Assembly: GCF_010731815.2 (NCBI RefSeq)
Contig: NZ_AP022593.1
Location: forward strand, 5,952,001 to 6,016,000
From: Mycolicibacterium arabiense
GTDB lineage: Bacteria > Actinomycetota > Actinomycetes > Mycobacteriales > Mycobacteriaceae
Reading direction: 5' to 3'
Length of the DNA: 64,000 nucleotides
The notes under the pieces are model-generated. The model saw only the letters and a list, made by a program, of their open reading frames with translations. It searched no databases and had not been told where the DNA came from. Numbering within the stretch: position 1 is the stretch's first letter; each line of letters starts with the position of its first letter. Shown here piece by piece: positions 1 to 10,251 of this stretch. Both the position numbers and the translations under genes were made by a program.

Positions 1-1665
1 CTGGCTGGTGTAGAGCGCGACACCGTGGCGGCGGTAGACGCTGGCGCCGTCGCGGCGACGCAATGCGACAGGCTCACCCAGCTCGGCGTCTTCGACGCGG
101 GCGTGCGGCACCGAGAAGCCCTCTCCGAGGGCGGTATCGGTGAGTCTTTCGACCAGTGCGACATCGTGCGCCACGTCGTGGCCGCGCGCCATGCGCAGCG
201 CTTCGGCGCGCACGTGGTGGCGCTGCCAGGTGGAGCGTGTTTCGGCCACCGTGGCGATGAGTTCGCCAGCGCGCGACGCGATCCATTCCTCGTCGATCGT
301 GACGGCCTCGCGGGTGGTCTGCGGTGCGGCCAACGTGTCGGCCAGCATCTGGTTCACGCCGCGTTCTCCAAGGACCTCGACGGCCTGGGTGTGCCACTCC
401 TGGCGCTGCTCGCCGAGTGAGCGCGGCTCGTGCTTGGCCTCGCGCGATTCCAGGGCCGCTTGCTGGGCCAGCGCGATGATCTCGACGTTCGTTGGTTCGC
501 GTCCGTGATCGGTCTGAAACTGCTTGGCCAGCTCGGCGGTGCGGGCCTTGATCGCCGCACGGCGACTTGACCACCGCTCCATCAATTTCGCTGACATTCC
601 GACGATTTCACGCACCGGGCGTTTGCCGCGCCCGCGGGACTGTTCGGCGAAGCGCACACCCAGCCTGGAGATCAAATGGGCTTCCAGTCGGGTGTTGTAC
701 AACTCCGAGGCCGCGACGGTGACGCGGTGCAGCGGTTGGCCGTCCAGGGCGAGCCAGCGGCGCACGCCGTTGGCGTCGACATAGGACACCTTGTTGGAGA
801 TCGCGACGTGGGTGTGCAGGTCGGGATCCCCGGCGCGGGAATCGCGGTGGGTGAACACCGCGGCGATGAGCCCTTCGGTGTCGACCTGGGCGATACCACC
901 GGCGCCGGTGCGGGTGAATGCGGCCTGATCTTGCAGCCATTCCAGGACGTCGGCCACGGCCGCATCGTGAGCGGCTTCGATCTGCTCGGACACCGGTAAC
1001 GGGGCGATAGCCCACAGTGCGGACACTGATTTCACCGGCGAGAACGTCAGGTCGTAGCCGGCCACGGCGGTGGTCTTCGCGCGGGTGTTGCGGGCGATGA
1101 ATCCGGACAGTTCGCGGTCATCGGCGGGCGGGCGGCCGTACTCCTCGCTGAACAGCTCGATGGCGACCCGGGTGCGGATCTGCGAGCGGATCTCGGGGTC
1201 GATGGTGGCGTTCCAATGCGCGCCGGATTCGGCGTTGTGGTCGCGGAAAGCGACGGCCAAACGGCGCGCGAACTCTGGCTCGCCGTCGCGGACGTGGAAC
1301 TTTCGCCCAAGCCGGCCGGCTGCCCGGGGCGCGCCCGATCCGTGAGCGTTGACGTAGGTCGAGATGCGGTCAGCGTTGGGATGCAATCCCACCCCGTAGA
1401 GGTTGCGCATCTGCGATTCAACGACGCTGGACCCCTCGTCGACAGTCCAAAGTTCCTCGCGGGCTTGCGGACTGACCTCGCTGCGACCGGTGTCGGACAG
1501 AGCGGCCAGGCCGCGTCCCATCCAGCGTCCCGGCGATTCACCCTTGGCGGAGTAGTAGTCAGCCAGGGTCGAGCGGCCCCGCTCGGTGCTGTCGGAGGCA
1601 GCGACCTGCCGCACCAGGTACAGGTATCCGTCCCCGGCGGTCAGCTTGTGCAGCGTCATCACCAT
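1..1665 (-). CDS. MobF-family conjugative relaxase (TrwC/TraA type), C-terminal part beyond the window
   Basis: Nicks oriT and stays covalently linked to the transferred strand during conjugation. The minus-strand frame is open from the left edge to an ATG at 1665 (GTG at 1674 and ATG at 1659 are alternatives), giving at least 555 residues. The N-terminus reads MTLHKLTAGDGYLYL, the usual start of mycobacterial MobF relaxases. The three-histidine metal motif is seen near residue 260 as FTHRDSRAGDPDLHTHVAISN (His, then HTH). The TrwC relaxase domain is therefore complete; a helicase domain, if present, lies outside the window. The gene is transcribed away from a small coiled DNA-binding protein gene at 1988, so the region between them is the natural place for oriT. 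Confidence in the family is high; the exact start is uncertain. Confidence 0.9.
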   Translation of the reverse strand, partial: MVMTLHKLTAGDGYLYLVRQVAASDSTERGRSTLADYYSAKGESPGRWMGRGLAALSDTGRSEVSPQAREELWTVDEGSSVVESQMRNLYGVGLHPNADRISTYVNAHGSGAPRAAGRLGRKFHVRDGEPEFARRLAVAFRDHNAESGAHWNATIDPEIRSQIRTRVAIELFSEEYGRPPADDRELSGFIARNTRAKTTAVAGYDLTFSPVKSVSALWAIAPLPVSEQIEAAHDAAVADVLEWLQDQAAFTRTGAGGIAQVDTEGLIAAVFTHRDSRAGDPDLHTHVAISNKVSYVDANGVRRWLALDGQPLHRVTVAASELYNTRLEAHLISRLGVRFAEQSRGRGKRPVREIVGMSAKLMERWSSRRAAIKARTAELAKQFQTDHGREPTNVEIIALAQQAALESREAKHEPRSLGEQRQEWHTQAVEVLGERGVNQMLADTLAAPQTTREAVTIDEEWIASRAGELIATVAETRSTWQRHHVRAEALRMARGHDVAHDVALVERLTDTALGEGFSVPHARVEDAELGEPVALRRRDGASVYRRHGVALYTSQ

Positions 1666-1987
1666 GACGCGCACGCCGGTGTCCGCATGCGCCGCACGCT
1701 ACGAACTCCGGGGTTGGCGAAGCCACCACCAAACCGGAGGTTCTTAGAAAACTCTTAGACTGCCGGGCTTCCTGAGTGCAAGAGGTGTGTGGTCTGTCGT
1801 TGGGCCGTGGGAGGTGGCTGTGAGGGGGTGAGCTGAGCGGGCGGTGCGGCGCTGGTGAACGGGCGGGCTGCGCGGTGGGTGAGTGAGGTGCGGTGCTGCG
1901 GCAGGGGCGCCGACGAAAAAATTGGTGGACGGCGAATGTGGCTGTGGTGGTGGCACGTCCAGCCCGACCGGTTTTAGTGTCCCGGTC
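1666..1987. other. Intergenic region between relaxase and accessory gene; candidate oriT/promoter region
   Basis: No credible gene. About 1778-1900 is strikingly G- and T-rich on the plus strand with repeated GGTG/GTGAG words, and holds few C residues. In MobF plasmids oriT commonly lies beside the relaxase gene, so this skewed stretch is a candidate, but I see no clear long inverted repeat that would mark a nic site. Confidence 0.3.
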
Positions 1988-2380
1988 ATGACAGCAGCAG
2001 GAACGTCCAAGTTGGAAGCCCGGCGACGGGCCGTGGAAGCGAACCGGCGCGCCAATGAAGCGCGCGCGGCGCGGGACAAGGCGAACATCGACGACGCCAC
2101 GAACTTCCTCTACGAGGTCGGCAAGCTCTCCGAGGTCGAGGTCTGGAAGAAGGAGCGCCTGGCCCAGCTGCGCGCGCAGGTCGACGCCGACGCTGCCAAG
2201 CGAGTGGCCACGCACCGGGCGAAGGCAGGCGCAGCGGTCGCACGCATGCAGGACCGTGGTGAGACGCTGACGACCATCGCCGCACGGACAGACGTCGGAA
2301 TCGGAATCGTTCGGACCATGCTGCGGCACGCTCCGAGAGACGAGAAGTCCATGCCCAGCAACGGTTCGCATGCGCACTAG
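1988..2380 (+). CDS. Small plasmid accessory protein with charged coiled helix and C-terminal helix-turn-helix
   Basis: 130 residues from ATG 1988. The frame is open further upstream to 1883, but the upstream part is Gly/Cys-rich and non-protein-like, and the ATG at 1988 begins a typical Lys/Arg/Ala-rich helical protein (MTAAGTSKLEARRRAVEANR). Residues 1-85 look like a long basic amphipathic helix. Residues about 90-120 (ETLTTIAARTDVGIGIVRTM) read as a helix-turn-helix of the kind used by small plasmid regulators. It is divergent from the relaxase gene across a 322-base gap, fitting a relaxosome accessory or copy/transfer regulator. I do not recognise a named family; the function is inferred from position and helix pattern. 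Confidence 0.6.
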   Translation: MTAAGTSKLEARRRAVEANRRANEARAARDKANIDDATNFLYEVGKLSEVEVWKKERLAQLRAQVDADAAKRVATHRAKAGAAVARMQDRGETLTTIAARTDVGIGIVRTMLRHAPRDEKSMPSNGSHAH

Positions 2381-2486
2381 GCGACGTCGGCGAGAAGTGC
2401 GACGAGCGCGCGGGGGTTGCCTACCCCGGTGACGCCGAGCCGAATGCGGCCACGGCCTGATGCAGGAGGCCACCGGAGGGCGACCA

Positions 2487-2699
2487 TTGAGCCATGAGGC
2501 GCCGATCGTGGTGCACGACTAAGAGGGTTTCACCACCCCCGAGTAGGATCCGCTCGCCGTCGCGCACACCGACGACGCGCTGCGCCACGTGCGCGCAGAC
2601 CCTCGCAACGTCGAGCGCGCGGGGTCCATCATCGAGCGCGAGCTGGAGAGGCGACAGGCACTGTTGGACGGGACATCAGATGCCACGCCGAACCAGTAG
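2487..2699 (+). pseudogene. Decayed small gene with two in-frame stop codons
   Basis: A TTG at 2487 sits 8 bases after a GGAGGG and opens a frame reading LSHEAPIVVHD, stop, EGFTTPE, stop, then DPLAVAHTDDALRHVRADP and a charged helix ending RQALLDG...NQ before TAG at 2697-2699. The frame keeps protein-like composition across both stops, which suggests a formerly intact gene of about 70 residues. On the opposite strand 2377-2487 is a 36-codon frame ending in NPRALVALLADVA that also looks like a protein tail; only one of the two need be real. No function assigned. Confidence 0.4.
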
Positions 2700-2739
2700 C
2701 TCCCCGCGGCGCGCGTGCGGCGGGGCGCCGACGCCCGCC

Positions 2740-3351
2740 GTGGGGCGTGCTGAACGTCAGTGCACGGACGTAGGGTCAGCGGCCACGCGAAGCGCTAGCC
2801 AACTAATCGTTGATCGGCGTCGGCACGCCGCGGAGATCGCGCGCTTCGACAGTCACGTCGTCTGCGGGCCAACGCGTTCGGACTGCGACATCTGGATCGG
2901 TGCCATCGGCGCCGATGGCTACGGCCGGTTCTACCTCACGCGCGACGGCGTGGGGTTCTGCGTGCGGCCGCACCGTTACGCGTTGGCGATCGCAAGCGGA
3001 ACCGTGGCTGCGGGGGTGCTGGGTTTGCACGAATGCGACAACCCGGTGTGCGTGAAGATCGCGGCCGATGCCGACGTGCGACAGCACGTCGTGTCGGGTT
3101 CCCAGGGCGACAACATGGAGCGGATGGCGCGGATGCGTCGCGGCGGCGGCCGCCATGCGGTGCGGCGCTTCGACAGTCGCGGTGTGCGGCGCGCACGATC
3201 GGTGGCGCTGCGCGACGCGGTGCGCGATGGCTGGCCGCCGCGGTGCAAGCGGCGCTGCTTCGCGACCAGCCCACCGCTGAGTAAGTCTCGTTCTGGCGGA
3301 CGGGTAGAAGGCTGGGTGTGGCGGCAGCGGATTGGCCAGGCGACCCCGTAG
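2740..3351 (+). CDS. HNH-type endonuclease-like protein, probably frameshifted near its C-terminus
   Basis: The frame from GTG 2740 gives 203 residues. A zinc/His-Me-finger style core is visible: CDIWIGAIGADGYGRFYLTR, then RPHRYALAIASG, then LHECDNPVCVKI and GSQGDNMERMA. This matches the pattern of small HNH_3-type endonucleases common in phages and mycobacterial plasmids (HHCDNPxCV...GTxxDNxxDM). After about 3236 the frame becomes Arg/Ser/Gly-rich, whereas another frame reads AAVQAALLRDQPTAE and stops at 3284, a more natural tail, so a one-base indel near 3236 is likely. The start is uncertain because the in-frame sequence upstream of 2740 is not protein-like. Nuclease function is inferred from motif pattern only. 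Confidence 0.55.
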   Translation: MGRAERQCTDVGSAATRSASQLIVDRRRHAAEIARFDSHVVCGPTRSDCDIWIGAIGADGYGRFYLTRDGVGFCVRPHRYALAIASGTVAAGVLGLHECDNPVCVKIAADADVRQHVVSGSQGDNMERMARMRRGGGRHAVRRFDSRGVRRARSVALRDAVRDGWPPRCKRRCFATSPPLSKSRSGGRVEGWVWRQRIGQATP

Positions 3352-3591
3352 GTGGCTCTGCCGCCATCGGTACCTGTGCCGAGCGAGGCTTAGGCTGCGT
3401 CGCTCTTGCGTACCGTCACAGCTACTCGTCGTGTTCGCGACGGTCGTCGGTGTCGCGTTCTGGGCCGCCGCACGCGCTACCGGCGGCGTAGATCGAGAAA
3501 GCCGTTAGCGGCTACCCGGCGAGCTGACGCACTCTTCGATACGAATAGTGGTGGGCTACATCTTCGCCCACCATTTGTCGTAGTCGGTTGA

Positions 3592-3879
3592 GCGTGGTCA
3601 GGAAACGATCGTCCGTCTGGCCCATCCACTGGGCAAGGGTGGCATCTGCTGGGGTTGGACCGGTCCGACGTGGTGTACGTGCTGTCGGCCCATCCGTCGG
3701 TGCTGTGGTTGATCAAGGTGTCCTGCGTCGTCATTGGACACATCGTGGCCGTCGTTGCCGCGCACGACCGGGCGCTGCGTCTGCTTACGCGACGGCATCA
3801 GATCAGTGGCCAATTGGCAATGATGCTCACGATGGTCGGACACACCTTCCTGGGCCTGTATCTGTTGTTCGGCGGCTGA
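3592..3879 (+). pseudogene. 3' remnant of an integral membrane protein gene
   Basis: The frame is protein-like from the stop codon at 3589 onward with no good start: AWSGNDRPSGPSTGQGWHLL, then ERSDVVYV-like sequence, then two membrane helices (VLWLIKVSCVVIGHIVAVVA and LAMMLTMVGHTFLGLYLLFG) to the stop at 3879. A TTG at 3655 could start a 74-residue peptide, but family-like sequence lies upstream of it, so I read this as the last ~95 residues of a larger multi-spanning protein whose 5' part has been lost. It resembles the C-terminus of a conserved actinobacterial membrane protein seen near copper and oxidase genes; the exact family is not identified. Confidence 0.45.
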
Positions 3880-3899
3880 TCGCGCGGTTCGCGCACTGG

Positions 3900-4981
<1,082 letters not shown>

Positions 4982-5095
4982 TCACAATTTTTCCGTGGCC
5001 TCGACAGGAAGGTGAACTCGTGTCGGGTGCGCACGCGCCGATGGATATGGCCGGGGGCGTGGACATCGGACGACGTTGCTCGTAATCTTTCCGTG

Positions 5096-5110
5096 ACCTA
5101 CGTAGCTAGA
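5096..5110. promoter_or_regulatory. CTACGTAG operator-like site upstream of the NlpC/P60 gene
   Basis: The self-complementary octamer CTACGTAG, followed by CTAG, lies about 35 bases upstream of the start at 5145. The same octamer recurs near 13350, 29895, 52326 and 52541. Confidence 0.4.
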
Positions 5111-5144
5111 CCATAGATCTCCCTGCGGTGTTAGGACTGATGTC

Positions 5145-6236
5145 TTGAGGATGAATCGCCCTGCCGGGGCATGCCGTTCGGCGGGCGCTCTCGTCGTGGC
5201 GTTCGTGTTGGCACTGTCGCTTGGTGACTCGGCGGAGAGAGCGTGGGCCGACCCGGCTGCTGATGCCTTGGCTAAAATGACGGAGCTTTCTCGGGAAGCC
5301 GAGCGGACTTCGGAAGCGGTGTATTCGGCCGAACTGGACCTCGAATCGAAAGTCGCGGCACAGCGCGCGGCCGAGGGTCTCGAACGCGCTGAACTCGGGG
5401 CGATGACCGCAGCGCGAGCCGACCTTGGTCGGTATCAGGCCGCGGTGAACGAGGTAGCGGCTGCGGCGTATATGGGAGGCTCGACCAGCATGGTCGGTGC
5501 TGCGTTGACCGCGCAGTCTCCGCAACGCCTGCTCGATGAACTCACGACGAGCCGGGTGATGGCCACTCACGTTTCTGACCGGGTAGTCGCCTTTCGCGAC
5601 GCGTCCAACCGTGCCGACGAGGCCGCGCGCGCGGCGCAATCGTCGGCGACGGCAGCACGCACAGCCGCGGAACAGGCGTCAGCGGTCCGCGCCAGCCTGC
5701 AATCCAAGCAGAGCCGCCTACGTGCGCAGGTCGCCGAAGTGGAGGCGTTGTATCGGGCGTTGACTCCGGGTCAACGTGCAGCGCTTGCCGACCCTGGGCC
5801 GATGCCGCCCGCCCCCCCGCCCCCGGCAGACCCTGTCATCGTGGCGTTGCCCGAAGCGACACCGCCGGTGGCGCCGAGTCCGCCTAACTCACCCGAGGGG
5901 GCGATGGTGGTGCAGGCGGCGCTGACCCGAGTGGGTGCGCCTTACTCGTGGGGTGCGACAGGGCCGGATGCCTTCGACTGCTCGGGGCTCATCAAGTGGG
6001 CGTTTCTGCAGAGCGGCAAGTCGCTCCCGCGGTCGAGTCAGGCGCTTGCGGCGGGCGGACAACCCGTGGCGACCGCGGAAGTGCAGCCCGGAGACATCGT
6101 CACCTTCTATTCGGACGCCTCACACGCGGGCATCTACATCGGCAACGGCAACATGGTGCACGCCTCCACCTATGGCACGCCGGTGAAGGTGGCGCCGATC
6201 TCGTCGGCGCCGATCTACAACGTGCGCCGGTATTAG
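5145..6236 (+). CDS. RipA-like NlpC/P60 peptidoglycan endopeptidase
   Basis: 363 residues, secreted D-iso-Glu/mDAP endopeptidase acting on peptide stems. TTG 5145 is preceded by AGGA at 9 bases; ATG 5151 is the alternative. Layout: signal peptide (about 1-36, ending RAWA), a long Ala/Glu/Arg coiled-coil region (40-210) as in RipA, a Pro-rich linker (about 215-245), and a C-terminal NlpC/P60 domain (about 250-363). The catalytic Cys is in [13 protein letters not shown], the His in [12 protein letters not shown], followed by MVHAST. Its stop codon overlaps the stop of the convergent L,D-transpeptidase gene. A shorter, broken copy lies at 31344-31665. A CTACGTAG site sits upstream. Confidence 0.88.
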   Translation: MRMNRPAGACRSAGALVVAFVLALSLGDSAERAWADPAADALAKMTELSREAERTSEAVYSAELDLESKVAAQRAAEGLERAELGAMTAARADLGRYQAAVNEVAAAAYMGGSTSMVGAALTAQSPQRLLDELTTSRVMATHVSDRVVAFRDASNRADEAARAAQSSATAARTAAEQASAVRASLQSKQSRLRAQVAEVEALYRALTPGQRAALADPGPMPPAPPPPADPVIVALPEATPPVAPSPPNSPEGAMVVQAALTRVGAPYSWGATGPDAFDCSGLIKWAFLQSGKSLPRSSQALAAGGQPVATAEVQPGDIVTFYSDASHAGIYIGNGNMVHASTYGTPVKVAPISSAPIYNVRRY

Positions 6237-7480
6237 CCGGTTACCGCAGCGTTGCCCGCTTTCCACTGATCCCAGGGGATGTTCCAGTCGCCGAGTCCAT
6301 CGGTACCGGACAAGGTGGGCCCCACCGTGTTGACGACCTCCACGATGTCGCCTCGTTTGGTGTTGTCGTAGAACCACTTGCCGTTCTCGGTGCTGGCGTT
6401 GAGGCATCCGTGACTGACATTGTCGCGGCCCTGGCTGCCGACCGACCATGGGGCGGCATGCACGTAGATTCCGCTATAGGACATCTGAGTGGCCCAGTTG
6501 ACCTCGGTGCGGTAGCCGTCGGGGGAATTCACCGGCACGCCATAGGTCGAGGAGTCCATGACCAGAAACGAATATCGATCACCGATGACGTAGGTGCCGT
6601 TGTCGGTGGGCGTCTTGTCCTTGCCCATGGAGATGGGCATCGTCTTGACGACGTTGCCGTTGACACGCACGGTCATCGTCTTGGTGGTGTCATCGGCAGT
6701 GGCGATGACTTCGTCACCGATCGTGAACCGCGTGGAGGCGTCGTCTTGACCGAAGAGTCCTTCTCCCATGTCGACGCCGTAGGCCTTGACGTTGACTTCT
6801 ACCGTGGTCCCCGGGTTCCAGTACTGCGCTGGGCGCCATCGGACTTCGCGGTCGCTTAGCCAGTAGAAGGCGCCCTCGACCGGAGGATTCGTCGTGACGG
6901 TGATCGCATCTTGAGCGGCGAGCCGGTCGGGGATGTCTTCGTCGAAGCGCACGGCGATGGGCTGCCCGACGCCGACGACTTCGCCTTCGTTGGGCAACAC
7001 GTAGGGCATCGTGAGGTCCTGTGGCGAGTGCGTCTCGAACGTGGCGCTGCTGCGCGCGATGCCACTGAGCCCGAGCGCCTCGGCGTTCAACGTGTAGGTC
7101 CGGTTGTAACCCAGTGGCTCCGCAGAGCGCCACGTGACGCCGTCGGCGCTCACTTCGCCCGCGACCACTCGACCCTCCTCGTTTGTGAGGGTCACGGCGC
7201 CCAGCACACCGGACACCGCGCTGACCGTAACCGGCGACTCCACCGGGACCCCGACGTCGCCCTCGGCGACCGACGTTTGCACGCTCGGAACGAGCAGATC
7301 GGCGTAAGGAGTGCCCTTGTCGACGATCGCCCTGGATTGCTGCTCCTGCTGTGGCGTGGGGAGACCGCCGCCGCACGCTGCGACGCTCGAGACCACGCCG
7401 AGGATCGTCAACAACATCAGCGTCGTCCGCCAGATGCTCTTGCGCTGCCGGCTCGCCGCGGAGTGGATCCGCCTCATCAT
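6233..7480 (-). CDS. L,D-transpeptidase lipoprotein (LdtMt2-like), copy 1
   Basis: 415 residues. Makes 3-3 (mDAP-mDAP) cross-links in peptidoglycan, a reaction insensitive to most penicillins. N-terminal lipoprotein signal with lipobox SSVAAC (Cys about residue 36), then two immunoglobulin-like domains (about 55-150 and 150-265) and a C-terminal YkuD catalytic domain. The active-site motif is seen as VSHGCLNAS, with VHAAPWS upstream; the C-terminal subdomain ends [14 protein letters not shown]. This is the architecture of LdtMt2 (LdtB). It is a close paralogue of the gene at 29953-31206. A perfect 17-base palindrome (TACGTAG-tcg-CTACGTA) lies 42 bases upstream of the start, strongly suggesting regulation with the BlaI set. 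Confidence 0.92.
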   Translation of the reverse strand: MMRRIHSAASRQRKSIWRTTLMLLTILGVVSSVAACGGGLPTPQQEQQSRAIVDKGTPYADLLVPSVQTSVAEGDVGVPVESPVTVSAVSGVLGAVTLTNEEGRVVAGEVSADGVTWRSAEPLGYNRTYTLNAEALGLSGIARSSATFETHSPQDLTMPYVLPNEGEVVGVGQPIAVRFDEDIPDRLAAQDAITVTTNPPVEGAFYWLSDREVRWRPAQYWNPGTTVEVNVKAYGVDMGEGLFGQDDASTRFTIGDEVIATADDTTKTMTVRVNGNVVKTMPISMGKDKTPTDNGTYVIGDRYSFLVMDSSTYGVPVNSPDGYRTEVNWATQMSYSGIYVHAAPWSVGSQGRDNVSHGCLNASTENGKWFYDNTKRGDIVEVVNTVGPTLSGTDGLGDWNIPWDQWKAGNAAVTG

Positions 7481-7521
7481 GTCGTCCCGTCATTCGTGGT
7501 GGAGTCGTTGCGTTAACATCG

Positions 7522-7538
7522 TACGTAGTCGCTACGTA
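7522..7538. promoter_or_regulatory. Perfect palindromic BlaI-like operator upstream of L,D-transpeptidase copy 1
   Basis: TACGTAG-TCG-CTACGTA, arms of 7 bases perfectly complementary around a 3-base spacer. Very similar 17-base sites lie at 10252 and 25870. It lies between divergent genes (the transpeptidase at 7480 and the TlpA-like gene at 7646), so it may control both. Confidence 0.6.
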
Positions 7539-7645
7539 GAATGTGCTGTGCGCGTTCGGCCGCTGGTACACGGCTGCCGCAGAGAATGGCTGGCAATCGT
7601 GTGGGGCCGTGCAGTAATTGTTCCGCAGAGGGTGAGGCCAAGTGA

Positions 7646-8374
7646 GTGGCGGCTAAAGTGACTGATGGACTAACCGGTGTGCCACGGACGTCCACGTGGG
7701 GAACGACGACACGCGTTGAGCGTCGCCGGCGAGTACCGTCACGCGGTGCAGCGGCAATCCGGCGCGGAATCGTCGTGGGTCTGAGTACCGTATTGCTCAG
7801 CGCCGCAGTGTCCGGGTGTTCTAGTGGGACCGATGCGGTCGCTCAGGGCGGTTCCTTCGAGTTCGTGTCGCCGGGCGGGCAGGTCGATATCCTCTATGAC
7901 CCGCCGCAAGATCGTGGTAGTCCGGGGCCGATTCGCGGACCCGATTTGATGGACTCCGACCGCACGTTGTCAGTCGATGACTTCACCGGGCAGGTGGTGG
8001 TCATCAACGTGTGGGGTCAGTGGTGTGGTCCCTGTCGCACGGAGATGCCGGAGCTGCAGAAGGTGTACGACGCTACCCGGTCCGAGGGCGTGGCCTTCTT
8101 GGGCATCGATGTCCGTGATAACAACCGCCAAGCTGCGGTCGACTTCATCATCGATCGAAAGGTCACATTTCCGTCGATTTACGACCCGCCGATGCGCACG
8201 ATGATCGCGTTGGGCGAGAGGTATCCCACCACCGTCATTCCGTCAACCATCGTCTTGGACCGGTCGCACCGCGTCGCCGCAGTGTTCCTCCGGGCGCTGC
8301 TCGCCGAGGATCTCGAACCCCTGGTCCGTCGCCTCGCCGCCGAGGCTGTGAGCGACTCAGGGCTTCCGAAGTGA
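7646..8374 (+). CDS. TlpA/ResA-like thiol-disulfide oxidoreductase lipoprotein
   Basis: 242 residues from GTG 7646, with GAGG about 9 bases upstream; GTG 7658 is also possible. The hydrophobic signal VGLSTVLLSAAVSGC places a lipobox Cys near residue 58, so the protein is outside the membrane. The thioredoxin fold follows, with the active site WGQWCGPCRTEMPEL and the conserved cis-Pro loop (TTVIPSTIVLD). Such proteins keep apocytochrome c haem-binding cysteines or CuA-site cysteines reduced. That fits its neighbours: a CtaG-type assembly factor 85 bases downstream, a CcsA-type protein at 16210 and ctaD/ctaE. It is divergent from an L,D-transpeptidase with a shared palindromic operator between. 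Confidence 0.85.
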   Translation: MAAKVTDGLTGVPRTSTWGTTTRVERRRRVPSRGAAAIRRGIVVGLSTVLLSAAVSGCSSGTDAVAQGGSFEFVSPGGQVDILYDPPQDRGSPGPIRGPDLMDSDRTLSVDDFTGQVVVINVWGQWCGPCRTEMPELQKVYDATRSEGVAFLGIDVRDNNRQAAVDFIIDRKVTFPSIYDPPMRTMIALGERYPTTVIPSTIVLDRSHRVAAVFLRALLAEDLEPLVRRLAAEAVSDSGLPK

Positions 8375-8459
8375 ACGGCGACTGCGCCCCGGCTGAAGGT
8401 CGGCGAGTGGTGCGGCCGGTACGCGATTGCAACGCCGCGACTTGAAGGGGGACGGCCTG

Positions 8460-9440
8460 GTGATCGGTGAGGTTGTACTTCCCGCCTCTCCGCCGTCGTT
8501 GTGGGCGATGCTGGGGTGGTTCCCGCCGCCGCTTCCAATCTTGCCCACGATGGCCGTTGCGTTGGCGGTGTGGTACGTGGCTGCCGTTCGAGTCGTCAAG
8601 TCGCAGGGCCGCGAGTGGGCCTGGATGCGAACGGCGAGTTTCTTGGCGGGGTGCCTGGCCTTGGCGGCGGTGACGGGCCTAGCCATCGACGGCTACGGCT
8701 ACCGCCTGTTCAGCGCCTTCATGTTTCAACATCTCACGTTGTCGATCCTCGTTCCACCGCTGCTGGTGCTCGGTGCACCCGGGCGACTGTTGCTCAGGTC
8801 TACGCCTCATCGTGGATTTGGACGGTACGTGTTAGTCGCTGCGCTCGGGGGACTGCGGTGCCGGGCGAGCAGAATCGTGCTGCATCCCGGCTTCACCATT
8901 CCGGTCTTCTTGCTGAGCTACTACGGCCTGTACCTGTCCGACCTCTTCGACGCGGCGGCAGCCAGCGTGGCTGGACACGTCACACTGCAGATGTTCTTCT
9001 TGATTAGCGGACTGCTGTTCATAGTGCCGATCTTGTCGACCGGTCCATTGCCAGTCCGGCAGAGCAACCTTGGCCGGTTCTTCGACATATTCGTCGAGAT
9101 GCCCCTGCACGTCTTCATTGGTGTCATCTTGATGATGGCGCCGCGGGCGCTCACCGACACCTTTGCTCATCCACCATCGGGCTGGAACGTCGACCCGGTC
9201 GCCGATCAGGCGGTCGCCGGCGGTTTGGCGTGGTCGTACGGCGAGCCCGTCGCGTTGCTGATTACGTTGATCTTCGCCATCCGGTGGCAGCGTGACGAGG
9301 CGTCGGAGTCGGTCAAGAGGGAGGCCGACGTCGAACGCGACGACGCCGAATTGGCTGCCTATAACGCGTTTCTGCGCGGGCTGCGTCAACAATCGCGGCC
9401 TTCGACCGTCGAGCCGAGGCCTGCCAGCGAGCACGAGTGA
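8460..9440 (+). CDS. CtaG-type (caa3_CtaG family) cytochrome oxidase assembly / copper membrane protein
   Basis: 326 residues from GTG 8460, chosen because AAGGGGG lies 8 bases upstream; the frame is open to 8427. Polytopic membrane protein with about seven helices. Family hallmarks are the His-containing segments FSAFMFQHLTLSILVPPLLV, LGAPGRLLLRS, YYGLYLSDLFDAA, and EMPLHVFIGVILMM. In Bacillus this family supports CuA/oxidase assembly; in actinobacteria it is often found fused to CopD, as at 26310 in this window. The C-terminus (about 275-326) is a charged cytoplasmic tail. It probably forms an operon with the upstream TlpA-like thioredoxin, linking copper delivery and thiol reduction. Specific metal role is inferred. 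Confidence 0.82.
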   Translation: MIGEVVLPASPPSLWAMLGWFPPPLPILPTMAVALAVWYVAAVRVVKSQGREWAWMRTASFLAGCLALAAVTGLAIDGYGYRLFSAFMFQHLTLSILVPPLLVLGAPGRLLLRSTPHRGFGRYVLVAALGGLRCRASRIVLHPGFTIPVFLLSYYGLYLSDLFDAAAASVAGHVTLQMFFLISGLLFIVPILSTGPLPVRQSNLGRFFDIFVEMPLHVFIGVILMMAPRALTDTFAHPPSGWNVDPVADQAVAGGLAWSYGEPVALLITLIFAIRWQRDEASESVKREADVERDDAELAAYNAFLRGLRQQSRPSTVEPRPASEHE

Positions 9441-9493
9441 CCGCATGGCAACCACGATCCCAAGACTGGCAGCCGGGTCCCCGGGAGTTCCCG

Positions 9494-10210
9494 TCAGCGC
9501 TGAAGGGCCTCCATGGCCACGATCTCGGACTGCTGGCGCTCGATGAGCGAGCGCGCGATCGCCCTCGCGCGAGGATTCGACCCTGTCTGCAGCTGGTCAC
9601 GCGCGGCCGAGATGGTGAAATGGTGTTGCCTAATCATCAAATCGAGATACTGGCCCCCTGCATCCGGGCCGGTCGCATTGGCTGCGCGACGCACGTCGGC
9701 GTCGACGGCAAGGGGGTGTTCACCCGGCGCAACGGGGATGCTGGGTGCCGCCGCTGTCGGCGGTTGCCCGACGGGAGGGGGAGCGAATCCCCACTCTTGA
9801 AGGAGTGTTTGCAGCTGGTTGAGATTGGTGGTGCTGGTCGCGGATATTCGTTGGGCGATGTCGCGGACCATTGGCGCGATGCCTTGGTTGCTCATGGCCG
9901 GGTTGCTCAGCGCAATGGCCTGAGCGCTGTGATCGATGATGTCGAGGGCGAACATCACGTCGGATCGAGTGTGCGATTGTTCAGTGACGGCAGGCGCGCC
10001 ACCTAAATCTGGTTGCGAAGTAAGAGAATTCGCGCCGCCGCATCCCGTCATAAGCATCGTCGTCACGAGTGTGAGTGACACCCATGCCGTGCGAGCCGCC
10101 CGGCCGGTGTGGGTGGCCGGATCGATGCGTGGGCATGTCGTTCGAGCGCCGCTCGGCAGACGGCGCCCGTTGCAGCCTCGGAGCGTGCCGACATAGATCT
10201 GAGAACCCAT
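9494..10210 (-). CDS. Divergent DUF305-family lipoprotein
   Basis: 238 residues as annotated. The hydrophobic signal WVSLTLVTTMLMTGC ends in a lipobox Cys near residue 57, so the first ~35 residues may be untranslated and the true start further in. The mature part is all helical with the duplicated DUF305 pattern, but the usual metal/His pairs are altered: first half FALDIIDHSAQAIALSN, second half LMIRQHHFTISAARDQL, and the closing helix RSLIERQQSEIVAMEAL. DUF305 proteins are often found with copper resistance genes; the one at 31842 is canonical (PHHQQA, EHHKGA). This copy has lost several His/Met residues, so metal binding is doubtful. A TACGTAG-N3-CATAGTA site lies between it and the next gene. 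Confidence 0.7.
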   Translation of the reverse strand: MGSQIYVGTLRGCNGRRLPSGARTTCPRIDPATHTGRAARTAWVSLTLVTTMLMTGCGGANSLTSQPDLGGAPAVTEQSHTRSDVMFALDIIDHSAQAIALSNPAMSNQGIAPMVRDIAQRISATSTTNLNQLQTLLQEWGFAPPPVGQPPTAAAPSIPVAPGEHPLAVDADVRRAANATGPDAGGQYLDLMIRQHHFTISAARDQLQTGSNPRARAIARSLIERQQSEIVAMEALQR

Positions 10211-10251
10211 TACTGCACCTCGTGTCGGGTGACCGTGAAGCGCTGGTCACT

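Noticed and set aside
74..1541. Several open frames on both strands inside the relaxase gene
   Set aside because: They are Arg/Ser/Pro-rich shadows; only the frame in phase with the three-His relaxase motif reads as a protein.
3406..3591. Short ORFs, one with a hydrophobic stretch, between the HNH gene and the membrane-protein remnant
   Set aside because: No ribosome binding site, no family pattern, and composition typical of random GC-rich sequence.
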